Assembly (NCBI RefSeq): GCF_000417875.1
Contig: NW_006920869.1
Coordinates: 1,047,759-1,111,758 of the forward strand
Origin: Pseudozyma flocculosa PF-1
Taxonomy: Eukaryota > Basidiomycota > Ustilaginomycetes > Ustilaginales > Ustilaginaceae
Length of the DNA stretch: 64,000 nt
Direction: 5' to 3'
Shown here piece by piece: positions 10,009-19,488 of the stretch (position 1 is the first letter of the stretch; each line of letters starts with the position of its first letter). The position numbers were made by a program, and so were the translations under genes. The notes beneath the pieces are model-generated. The model saw only the letters and a program-made list of their open reading frames with translations. It was not told where the DNA came from and ran no database searches.

Positions 10009-13000
10009 TCACGCCGCTGCAGTCGAGGCCCTCTCCGTTTCCCCACCGCCACCCGCGCTGCCACTAGGTGCAGCAAGCGCAGCCCCCTCGCCTTCCTCCT
10101 CGTCCTGCGTCGCCCAGCCGCCGTGGTTGCCGCCGTCCGGGCGTCGTTCCGACATCGACCTCCGCAGGTTGGTCTGGCGAAGGTTGTCGACGTAGCCATG
10201 GTCATCGGCCACGCTCACGTCCGGCAGGCCCTCCCTCTCCCTCTTGCGCCTGTCGCTCGCCTGCAGCCCGCCCCGCACCATGAGCTTGTTCCACAGCTTG
10301 AGGCCGTACCGCGTCCGCCCCTCAGCCGGCTTCTCGGCGTTGCTGTGGCGAGGCGCGGATCGAATTTTGAGCTTCGACTTCTTGACCCCCCGCTGCTCGG
10401 CCCGCACGTAGAGCATGGTGCGCAGCAGGTTGAGCGCCTCTTCGGTATCGCGACGTCCCGCCAGCGCGCTCGGAGGCGGTGTCTCGTCGACCAGCTCTAG
10501 CGGACCCAGTGCGCCCAGTCCGGACCAGACGCCTTCGTCCGACTCCAGGACGCCCTGGTCGAGTTCGTGCCTGCTCGGCTTGAGAAGGCCGAGCGATGCG
10601 GCGCGCTCCAGGAGCTTCTGCGCCGTCTCTTCGTTCTTGGCCCGCTGCTTTTCCACCTTGCGTGCCGTCTTTTCAAACTTTTTGGACCACAGCTCCTGAC
10701 CCGAGAGATACCTGCGAGCATGTTCCATCCGAGGCGGGGAGGTGTGCGGTCATGTTAGCGATACTGAATCAGAGCAATACAGCAATACACACGGCGCATC
10801 GACTCACCTCTGGCACGGCCCTTCCTTGATCCGGCCGACCTCGTTTGCATCCATGCGCAGCGCCTGCAGCTCCGACTCGGGCTCCAGCGGCCGCAGGAAG
10901 CCCTTGACGTTGACGCGCTCCCGGATCATGTAGCTCTGGAACGAAGGCCGGGTGAGCGGCACCTGTCCCGTGTACTCGTTGCCCACGCCAATCGAGCTCG
11001 CCCTTCGCTTCTGCTCCCGAACGATGGCCTCCGAGGTAGCGGTCAGCGGGCTGTCGACGCTCAGCATCGCCGGTTTGTCGGCGGCGGCCGATGCCGGGTT
11101 CGACCCATTGGTGGTCGTGCCTGTGAGCGGCGCATCGCGCGAAGCGGACCGATAGGGCGAGTCGATCGTGCCGTTCTGCAGGCCGTTTGCATGAGCGACC
11201 GAGGTGTCGATTGGCGTAAGGCCACGGCTGAGGGCGGGGAAAATGGTCTGGCTTGCCTGCCTGGACGCCTGCGTCGAGTTGTTCGCTGAATGCTCGGGGC
11301 TCGCCACGTATGCGCCGGCGCCAGATGAGCTTGCGGTGGGGTAGGGCGACAGCACCTCCGACCCAGACCTCTGCGAGGTGTCTTCCGGCCCAAAGTCACC
11401 CTCGGCGACGTCGGGGAAGGGTTCCTTGACGTTGGTCGGAGCGCCCGTGACGTGCTTGATGAAAGACGCGATCGCCCGGTAGGCGAAGCGCGACTGGGTG
11501 GTGAAGGCGAACAGCGTCAGGACGTGGCACATGTCGTCGTAGACCTGCAGGTGCACCTTGGTGGGCTGGTCGTCGAACCGAGCGGCGTTCTGCCGAGCCC
11601 GCTCGCTGCGCTCGAGCAGATCGGCGCGCAACGGGTAGCGTCGAGGGTTGGCAGCGCGATGGGCCAGGTAGATGATCTCGTCCCTCAGCACCTCGGCGTT
11701 GCCAGCGATGATGTAGAGCGGCGGCAGGCCGCCCAGCGAGCCGTGCAGAATCGGCGAGCAGAGCGGGTGCGTGAGCTGGGCGTTGGTGGCATAGAGCTGA
11801 ATCTGGCTGCGCAGCTGGATGTTGGCCTTGTCCGGGTCCTCGGTCCGCACCTCGATCGGCTCCGAGTAGAGCAGCTTGGGCGGCGGCGGCACGCCGTTGA
11901 CGTAGGAGCGATCCCCGCTGGCTCCCTTGACCGCCTGTTCGCGTGGGTTCTTGGATGTGGTCATGTCCCCGGCATCCTCGCTCTTGCGAGCTGCAGAGAG
12001 GCTGCGGCGGCGCTGCGAGCTCCTGCTTCGCCTTCTGCTCTTGGTGGTATCCGGCCCATCTCCTTCGACTCCGATCGGCACTTTTCGTTCCGGCGAGTCC
12101 GGGCCTTCGTCGGTTTCGATGCCAGGTACTGGCCAGAGGGTGGATGGCTTGTGGATGAACCCGTAAGGAGGTATGACTGGACAGGGCCATGAGCAGGTTG
12201 AGGAGATCAGCTCGTCTGCAGCAAGCCCGAGCATTCACAGCGTCTGACTCACTGTCCGTAGCGGTGTTTTGCAGGATCGACGGAAAAGAGTGGGTCATGT
12301 CGCACCACGGCGAGATGAGGACGGCTCCCTGGCGATGTTGACAACGGAAAGAGGAGTCAGATGATCGCGGCCGGATCTGCCGACCGAGACGAATCTTCGA
12401 GCTACTCACTGCCGGCATGGGCAGGTCCATGTCCCTAAGAATGGTGAGCAGAGCCAACGAAAGGCCGCCTCCGGCGCTGTCTCCGGCGATGACGAGCTTG
12501 CTGGGGTCGATTGCCTTGTGCTTCGCTCCAGGAGGCGGCCGGATCAGGAAGAGGTAGGACGCCAGGCAGTCGAGCAAGGGGGCCGGCCAGGGGTACTGGG
12601 GCGCCTTGCGGTAGATGGGGGCAAAGCAGCGCCCTCCGAACTTGCGAGCGAAGCGAACGACCTGGTACCGATGGGTCGACATGCTGCCGAAGTAATAGCC
12701 GCCGCCGTGGAGGTAGAGGCACGTCCTCTGCAGCCGGTCCATCTCTTCGGATCGCGGCACCTCCTTCTTGCTGCTGCGGCGCGCGCCATCATCGTCGCTG
12801 TCGTCGGAATCCGGGGCGGCCGCCGCTTCGCTGGCCGCGGCGTTGGCGGAGCCAGACATCCGGGAGGTGAAGCTGCGCGACTTTTCGTGGCGGGCGTTGC
12901 GCTTGTTGCGCTTGTGAGCAGTCGAGGCAGGATTGCCCTTGTCGCTCTCCATCTTGCTGGCCTTTTTCCAGTCGGAGGTCTGGGCGATCCACTCGGCCTG

Positions 13001-13381
13001 GACGCCCGGGATGCTGCGGATCTGCCACCACTTTTCTCCGCCGATGAGGTCCTTGAGGTCCTTTGGTCCAAAGTACTGCTTGAGGATCTCTGCGGCCTGG
13101 TTGCAGCTCTCCATGGGCACCATGGTGGGGATCGAGATGGCCCATGGCGCGGCGGGGACGTGGGTGTTTGCAAACCTCTGGAGCGACTCGACCGTGTCGT
13201 GGGTGGCGAGCTCGATGAAGCTGCGCACGATGTTGAAGGCCTCGTCGAACAGGAGCTCGTCGGTGGCCTCGATGTGGCGGTCCTCTTTTGCCTTTTTGAG
13301 CTTGGCGTAGAAGTGGTTGAAGACGGTGCGGATGACGGTGGGCGAAATGTGGGCGGCAGTGCCCAAAGTCGTAATGGTCAT
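10009..13381 (-). CDS. Hormone-sensitive-lipase-like alpha/beta hydrolase, 1039 aa
   Basis: Predicted serine hydrolase of the hormone-sensitive lipase (GDXG) family, which acts on neutral lipid esters. Four exons are inferred: 13381-12410, 12328-12253, 12176-10808 and 10711-10009. The oxyanion-hole motif HGGGYYFGS lies near residue 225 and the nucleophile motif GDSAGGG near 300. The acid/His region (PLYIIAGNAEVLRDE, then YDDMCHVLTLF) lies around 505-565. A Ser/acid-rich insert precedes HGGG. The second half of exon 3 is a long Ser/Thr-rich disordered region. The last exon is basic and helical (ELWSKKFEKTARKVEKQRAK), which could mediate membrane or protein binding. The start at 13381 (MTITTLGTAAHIS) is chosen because the protein resembles the family from there; an in-frame upstream ATG at 13438 would add 19 Arg/Thr-rich residues. 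Substrate is inferred. Confidence 0.87.
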
Positions 13382-14443
13382 GGCGGGCAGCGACGGTCGG
13401 TTCCGGTCCGATCCGGTTCTAGTCCGAGTTCGAGACAAGGCCGGCGACGCCCTGTTCGGCTTTGGATCCGTGCTTATTGACAGAGGGGACGAGGAAGGCG
13501 CCTGGCCGGCACGGGTGGCGTGATGGACGTGCTGGTGGCGGCAGCTTTGATGCGGGCACGCAGTCGGAAGCGCGGCAATCGTCTAGGAAGTTGGGGAAGA
13601 TCAAATGGCCTTGGTCCGCACAATGACGCTAAGTAGTGAATCGACAAGGAAGTGGTGCGGATGGCAAGAGAGCGCTGGTGTATACGATGTGGAAGCCGCG
13701 AGGGTGAAGCAAAGCAGAGGCGGGCAGGCAACCTTGTCGAGGAGGGCGGGGCGGGGAGGCCTGGCCTGCATCGCCGGTCGGAGGGACGGGACGGGACCTG
13801 TCGCCTGCAGATCCCCCCCCCTGACCTGGACAGGCCTGTGGCCTGACCTACCTGGCTTTCCTCTGTGGCAGCGGCTGCTCGCCCCCGGATGCAACACAAC
13901 TCTCCTGCCTCCACCTCGACCGGCGGCATGACGATGGAGCTCAGCTACGGCCACCGTCGTCGCGTCGGATGTCACCGAATTTCGTGCATCCGAACTCGCT
14001 TCAGCCTCCTGGCGGGTCGATCCCGATCCAGGCGGAACTTAAGAACCATCTTTCGGCCGATACCGACCCGCCGCCCCGGGGGATCAACTTTGACCCGCCA
14101 GGCCGGCCACCTTTGCCTCCCGCGATAGCCTGGATCGAGAGCTTGGTCCGACCGCGTCGGTCCCTCGTCCTTGTCGGCTGCCACCACCGAGCAGAAACCT
14201 GACTTCCTCGCCCACCTCGGAAGCCGAGCAACGGACGCAAAGCCTGTCTGTCTGCTGCCTGCCAGCACGCCTGCCTTCAATCAGGACACGTCGCAGGGGC
14301 AAAGCCAGCCAGAGAGCAGATCCCAGCCCAGACGACCTCGTTTGGCTACGTGCCACCATCGTCCCCACCACCACCGCCACCAATCCCTCGCTCGCCCTGC
14401 CCCTGACCCTGCCCCTGACCCTGCCCCTGCCCGGCCTCCTACC
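13382..14443. promoter_or_regulatory. Divergent promoter region, lipase / SAM37
   Basis: About 1.06 kb separates divergent start codons. It holds no convincing gene. The last 50 bp before the SAM37 ATG contain a CCCTGMCCCTGM tandem repeat. Confidence 0.4.
14395..14431 (+). repeat. Hexamer tandem repeat in SAM37 leader
   Basis: About six copies of CCCTGC/CCCTGA alternate directly, ending 12 bp before the SAM37 start codon. The tract is pyrimidine-rich on the coding strand and probably lies in the 5' UTR. Confidence 0.85.
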
Positions 14444-16141
14444 ATGTCCGACCCGACCGCCTCCGACTTCAGCCAGATGGGCGAGCTCAGGCTCCACGTC
14501 TGGGGCTCAAATCTGCCCTCGCTCCCCACCCTCGACCCCACCTGCCTCTACGCCGCCTCGATGCTCCAGCACTCGTTCAGCCTCCGCAGATCCGACTCGG
14601 CCTTTCAGCTCAAGCTCGTCTCGGCGCTGCCCTCGACGCCCTCGGTGCCCTTGCTCGAGGTCGTCTCGCCCTCGGGCCAGGTACAGGTCCTCGACAGCAT
14701 CGACGCCGTCCGACGCTTTTGCGTCCAAGAGGCCGGCCTCGACTCGGCCATCGAGGGCCTCGAGAGCACCTCGGCCAGCTCGGCAGACCACGCCGCCAAG
14801 GTGGCCAGGGCCGTCGCCCTCCATGCCCTCCTCGACGACGAGCTGCTCGACATCACCCTCCACTCGCTCTTCTCGTTCCCCGACAACTATCGTACCGTCA
14901 CCTTCCCCGCCTACGCCAGCGTCGGAAAGCGCGATCCGGGCAGGGCCGCCGTTTCCTCCTACCTCACCCTCAACCCGTCCTCGAGCATCCCGGGCCGCCT
15001 CCGCAACCTCGTCGAGGCGCGGCTGTCCAACCCCGCCGTCGGTCTGTGGGGCGTGGGCGGGCGCGAGGGTGCAGCGCAGCGCAAGGAGATCGACGAGATG
15101 ACCAGGAAGGCCAACATCCTGCCGCAGGGCAAAAAGGGCCTCGACGAGCAAATGAAGGACAAAGTCCGGGACGAGTACGAGCGCGGCAAAGTGAGTAGCA
15201 TCGAACGTCGGCCCCACACAGCGAGAGACGCCGTCGACGCTGACCTAGAGAGCACCACGACCGCGCCCGCCGAACCGCCTCAGCTTGTCAACAAGGCCAA
15301 GCAGATCCTCGACATCTTTGCGGCGGCGCTCGACCAGGATCGCTGGCTCCTCGGCTCCTCGGCACCGACCGCGCTCGATCTCCACCTCTACGCCTACCTC
15401 GACCCGCTCATCTCGTGCCGACCGGAGCTGCCGACCGACACCATCCCTGTCCTGCTTCGCCAGGACTACCCAACTCTCGTCTCGCATGCGGTCAACGTCC
15501 GGCAGCAGCTCTGCCCGGAGGGCGACCGGACCATGGCGCCAATGTGGCTCTCGGCATCCGAGGCGGCGCGCAGCGGCCCTGGTGCTTCCGGAACCTCGTC
15601 ATCCAGCTGGTCGCTCGGCAGCCTCTTTGGCTTCGGCGCCACCGACAACGCATCCAAGGCAAGTGTTCCCCTGTCCTCGTCGCCCGGGACGGCCGCAGGC
15701 AGCGCGAGGAGCAGCGATCTGCGGTCCAAGCCGTCGTCGTCAGGCAAGCCGGCGCTCAGCAGAGAGGAGAGGCGGCTGCGCATGGGCAGGGCCATCTGGA
15801 TCTGCACCGCCCTCCTCGGCCTCGTCGGCTTCACCTTTGCCACCGGCATCGTGAGTATCGAGTGGAGGGACGCCGACGCGGAGGAAGCGGAGGGAGATGA
15901 TGGCGAGAGCGAGCCAGGAGCGCGGCCGCTGGCGCCCGGCGCCGGGCATGGTGCGAAGGCCGACGACCCTTCAGAGGACGACGACGAGGAGGACAATGAC
16001 GAGGAGGATGGGGACGAAGATGACGAGGACGACGAGGGCGAGGACGGGTGGCGTGTCGCGGGCGAAGACGACGACGATGAAGACGACGACGACGACGAGC
16101 TGGACGAGGTGTGGGATGGCGACGACGACGACGACGAATGA
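14444..16141 (+). CDS. SAM37: SAM37/metaxin-like subunit of the mitochondrial sorting and assembly machinery
   Basis: Predicted 565-residue protein of the metaxin/Sam37 family, part of the SAM complex that inserts beta-barrel proteins into the mitochondrial outer membrane. The N-terminal thioredoxin/GST-like part reads LRLHVWGSNLPSLPTLDPTC, followed by LYAASMLQHSFSLRRSD. The C-terminal GST-like part includes ILDIFAAALDQDRWLLGS and PTALDLHLYAYLDPLI. A hydrophobic segment near residues 450-470 (AIWICTALLGLVGFTFATG) would be the tail anchor. The last 85 residues are extremely acidic (Asp/Glu runs). A possible 60-bp in-frame intron (15191-15250, GTGAGT...AG) lies between the two halves. If spliced, 20 residues (VSSIERRPHT... 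segment) are lost. Another perfect GTGAGT lies at 15851, right after the membrane segment. The start ATG at 14444 has ACC before it. Confidence 0.82.
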   Translation: MSDPTASDFSQMGELRLHVWGSNLPSLPTLDPTCLYAASMLQHSFSLRRSDSAFQLKLVSALPSTPSVPLLEVVSPSGQVQVLDSIDAVRRFCVQEAGLDSAIEGLESTSASSADHAAKVARAVALHALLDDELLDITLHSLFSFPDNYRTVTFPAYASVGKRDPGRAAVSSYLTLNPSSSIPGRLRNLVEARLSNPAVGLWGVGGREGAAQRKEIDEMTRKANILPQGKKGLDEQMKDKVRDEYERGKVSSIERRPHTARDAVDADLESTTTAPAEPPQLVNKAKQILDIFAAALDQDRWLLGSSAPTALDLHLYAYLDPLISCRPELPTDTIPVLLRQDYPTLVSHAVNVRQQLCPEGDRTMAPMWLSASEAARSGPGASGTSSSSWSLGSLFGFGATDNASKASVPLSSSPGTAAGSARSSDLRSKPSSSGKPALSREERRLRMGRAIWICTALLGLVGFTFATGIVSIEWRDADAEEAEGDDGESEPGARPLAPGAGHGAKADDPSEDDDEEDNDEEDGDEDDEDDEGEDGWRVAGEDDDDEDDDDDELDEVWDGDDDDDE

Positions 16142-16187
16142 CGGGCTGTACTCGTAGACGTCCCCGGGGCAAGGTCGTTGCGTTGCA

Positions 16188-17702
16188 ATGGGACCGAGCG
16201 GTGGCGCGGTACCAGCTGCGCCTCTGTTCTTGCACAGCGCCGTCGTCTGCAAGGTCGGGAATGTTGACGTCCAGCTGCTCTCGCTCCTTTCTCCCATCCT
16301 CTGCCTCTGTCGACTGCAGGATCGCGGCCAGTGCGCCTCTTCCACGCCGCCGGGTCTCGCCGGCGCGAGTGCGACCTCCCGCTGGCCAGAGGAGACGACG
16401 TGTCCGCGCGTCCGCCACATTGTGACGGGCACGTTCAATACCGAGGCGCTGTACGTGCTCGGGTACGACATCCTCGACTCTTCGCTGCGCATCGAGCAGC
16501 GGATCGACGCCGAGGGGCCGCACCAGTTCCTCGCCCTCGGACGGACCGAGTCGGGCGGCAAGACAATCTACGCCACGACGTGGGCAAAGAGGAAGAGCCT
16601 GAGCGCCTGGAGCGTCGTCGGCGGCGGTGCCGGCAGCGGCGGCAGCGGCCAAGTGGGGCTGCGACACATCAACACCGTCGACATCACTGCCACCTCGTCG
16701 TACGTGCACGTCCAGCCGCCGCCGTATGCCTCGTTGACGGCGCCTTCGTACTGCCTGGCGCCGGGGCCTTCGCGCCACCTCTACTCGGCGGGCGGACCGA
16801 CGGGGGAGCTGCACGCCCTCGACGGCGCGACGGGTGCGATCCTCGACAAGCGGCAGGAGTACGTCTACCTCGTCGGCGGCGAGGCGGCGCTGGCGGGCGC
16901 CGACAAGACGCGCAAGGCGCTGCGGTACGGCGCGCACAACCTCGACTTTGGGCCGCACCGCCTCGCCTACGTCGCCGACCTCGGGCGCAACGCCATCCTC
17001 GTCTACACCTACGACGACGAGGAAGCGGGTACGCTCCGGCTCGTCGAGCAGGTGCAGAGCCCGAGGGAGGGCGACGGCCCGCGCCACGTCGTGCCCTCGC
17101 CCGATGGGCACTGGTTCTTTTCCGTGACGGAGCACACGTCGTACGTCGACGTCTTCCGGATCCGCGCCGGCTCGCTCGACGGCGACGCGCGGGCAGGGTT
17201 GCAGGTCGAGTACGTCGAGTCGCTCGACATCCTGCCGCCGGGCCGGGAGCGCCACGACTTCCGCGGCGATACCGTGCGGATCTCGCCCGACGGCCGTGCG
17301 CTGCTGGCCTCGACGCGGGGCATGACGGCGTCGACGCGCGGTTTCGTGACGGCGTGGCGCCTCGACCTCTCCTCGCCCACGGCCCGCTCCCCCATCGTCG
17401 ACGCCGACAGGGCGCTGGATCGATACGAGACGAGGACGTCGGGCGGCAAGGCCAACGCCATCGAGTGGGCGCCCCGGTACCCGCTGGTGCGGCCGGACCT
17501 CGGCAGCGCAGCCGAGGCCGAGGCCGAGGCGGGGGAGGGCGAGACAAAGGACCTCGTCATCCTCACCGACGACCTCGAGGGGTGGGTGGTGGTGCTCGAG
17601 TGGGACGGCAGCCGGCTCGTGGAAAAGGCCGACGTCAAGCTGCCGGGTCGCGCAGAGGACGGCGCAGACGAGGGCGCCAGCCACGCCATCTGGATCGACT
17701 GA
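16188..17702 (+). CDS. Carboxy-cis,cis-muconate cyclase / lactonase-type beta-propeller protein
   Basis: From about 16400 the frame encodes a protein resembling fungal 3-carboxy-cis,cis-muconate lactonizing enzyme (CMLE), a seven-bladed propeller in the protocatechuate branch of beta-ketoadipate catabolism. Recognisable segments are RHIVTGTFNTEALYVLGYD, HNLDFGPHRLAYVADLGRNA, GDGPRHVVPSPDGHWFFSV and FRGDTVRISPDGRALLAS. The C-terminal KANAIEWAPRYPLVRPD fits the last blade. The start is doubtful. The only in-frame ATG before the conserved core is 16188, 46 bp after the SAM37 stop, and it gives about 70 non-conserved residues. A very strong polypyrimidine tract and CTGCAG acceptor end at 16319, in phase with this frame, so the true first exon may lie elsewhere. 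Exact substrate is inferred. Confidence 0.75.
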   Translation: MGPSGGAVPAAPLFLHSAVVCKVGNVDVQLLSLLSPILCLCRLQDRGQCASSTPPGLAGASATSRWPEETTCPRVRHIVTGTFNTEALYVLGYDILDSSLRIEQRIDAEGPHQFLALGRTESGGKTIYATTWAKRKSLSAWSVVGGGAGSGGSGQVGLRHINTVDITATSSYVHVQPPPYASLTAPSYCLAPGPSRHLYSAGGPTGELHALDGATGAILDKRQEYVYLVGGEAALAGADKTRKALRYGAHNLDFGPHRLAYVADLGRNAILVYTYDDEEAGTLRLVEQVQSPREGDGPRHVVPSPDGHWFFSVTEHTSYVDVFRIRAGSLDGDARAGLQVEYVESLDILPPGRERHDFRGDTVRISPDGRALLASTRGMTASTRGFVTAWRLDLSSPTARSPIVDADRALDRYETRTSGGKANAIEWAPRYPLVRPDLGSAAEAEAEAGEGETKDLVILTDDLEGWVVVLEWDGSRLVEKADVKLPGRAEDGADEGASHAIWID

Positions 17703-18674
17703 AAGCGTCGAGGTCACGAGGCTGGAGGGCGGGCAGCGACAGCTATGCCCTCCCTCTTCATCGGTAGCAGGTCAAAATGCAGATCGCGCGCCCCTCTCGG
17801 GGTGCCTGTCCACCGTAGCAGAGCCGTGATGGCTCGTTACTCCCTTTTCACGTCGTGCGTCGTCGAGCTCGGGTGCCGGCTGCGGCGAGAGCCGGAATGG
17901 CGCCGCAGGTGCCGGTGTCAGATAATGATACACGATTTCATCCGCATGTCGGTGATGCGACTACGAGACTGGCCGGCTGGTCGCCTGGTCAGAGCTAGCG
18001 ACACGAGAGCAGGCGTCATGGCTCCCAAAAGCAAGAACAGAGGGCCGGGAGTGGTTGTGCGTGTTTGGTGTCGGTCTCGATTCCGATCGGTCGATGGATG
18101 GGTCGGGTCGATTGGCTATGTGAGAGAAAAGTTCGCAGAGAGGCTGTCGGGATGCGCGCGTGCAAGAGCGAGGTGGTGTGCTTGTGTGCGTGACCTGCAG
18201 AGGGAAAATACTGCCGAGGATGGACGGAATGATGCTGGACTGGACTGAGGCGGGAGACAGAGATGAAGTGTGCGAGGCGGACCTGGGGAGGAGGAGGAGA
18301 GTGGACCTCGATATCCGCCGCGTGCCGCTTGCTCCAGTGCTCGGGTGAGGCGGCGGCTAACGGCGGCGGTGGGACAGGTGGCTGAACGTATCCCCTGGGC
18401 GAGGCGAGGCAGAGCTAAGCGTGCTCCTTTGTGCAATGGACATGAAGTAGTAGAAACCCAAAATGGATAACGAGAGCCAGAGGCGAGAGGCGAGAGCGAG
18501 AGAGAGCCGAGTCGAGCCGAGTCGAGTCGAGAAGCGGAGAGCGTGGCCCGGAAAGATGGAATCCCCTGCGTGAACCCGATGCGTGTATAAGTTGGTTGAC
18601 GAGAGATCCCTTTGCTGAATGTGAACGACCCGAAGAGTTCTGAGAGAGAGGCCGGAAAGAGTCGAGGAGAGTCG

Positions 18675-18677
<3 letters not shown>

Positions 18678-18709
<32 letters not shown>
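18678..18709. repeat. (GA)n microsatellite at gap edge
   Basis: A GA run continues into the N gap and reappears as AGAGAG at 19062, so the gap probably contains more of the same repeat. Confidence 0.9.
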
Positions 18710-19061
18710 NNNNNNNNNNNNNNNNNNNNNNNNNNNNNNNNNNNNNNNNNNNNNNNNNNNNNNNNNNNNNNNNNNNNNNNNNNNNNNNNNNNNNNNNNNN
18801 NNNNNNNNNNNNNNNNNNNNNNNNNNNNNNNNNNNNNNNNNNNNNNNNNNNNNNNNNNNNNNNNNNNNNNNNNNNNNNNNNNNNNNNNNNNNNNNNNNNN
18901 NNNNNNNNNNNNNNNNNNNNNNNNNNNNNNNNNNNNNNNNNNNNNNNNNNNNNNNNNNNNNNNNNNNNNNNNNNNNNNNNNNNNNNNNNNNNNNNNNNNN
19001 NNNNNNNNNNNNNNNNNNNNNNNNNNNNNNNNNNNNNNNNNNNNNNNNNNNNNNNNNNNNN
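18710..19061. other. Assembly gap (352 N)
   Basis: Unknown bases are flanked on both sides by GA repeats. Confidence 0.98.
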
Positions 19062-19488
19062 AGAGAGGCGAGGCTGAGAGTGATGGTGTGTTGGAGTCGG
19101 TCAGCCCGGCCTGGGGACGGACGCAAAGGGTGGTGCGTGGCACGGTGAGGCGATGCGCGACGACGTGCGACGGTCTCGGCCTTGGTGTCGACCTGCGCAT
19201 CGAGCAGCAGCTGAGCTGTCATCGAAGGGCAGGAAGGACGTTCCTACGACGCCCATGCCTGGACGTGAACGGCAAGGATGCCCGTGAACGGCAAGGATGC
19301 CGGGATGACGATGGCCCTTGCGAGCTTTGATGTGCGTGCTGCGGCGTCGACAGCGAGAACAAGACGCGGTCCTGGAGAGGGGTATCATGGAGGGTCGCAG
19401 AGGACTGGGTGATAGTTGGTCGTCTGACTGATTTGAGCGGCATCGTCCAGAGGGCGGTGGCTGACGACAAAGAAGCGTGTCGCATGCA

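Larger units (their letters stand above)
17703..19488. other. Convergent intergenic region with GA repeat and gap
   Basis: About 1.8 kb separates the cyclase-like gene and the next minus-strand gene. It contains GAGTCGAGTCGA-type repeats (18505-18535), a GA run (18678-18708) and a 352-N gap. No gene is supported; longer open frames are compositional. Confidence 0.5.

Noticed and set aside
12518..13480. 320-codon plus-strand open frame opposite the lipase exon 1
   Set aside because: Antisense to HGGG and GDSAGG motifs of the lipase; no signature of its own.
15831..17717. 628-codon minus-strand open frame opposite the cyclase-like gene
   Set aside because: Arg/Pro-rich shadow; the plus strand encodes recognisable propeller blades.
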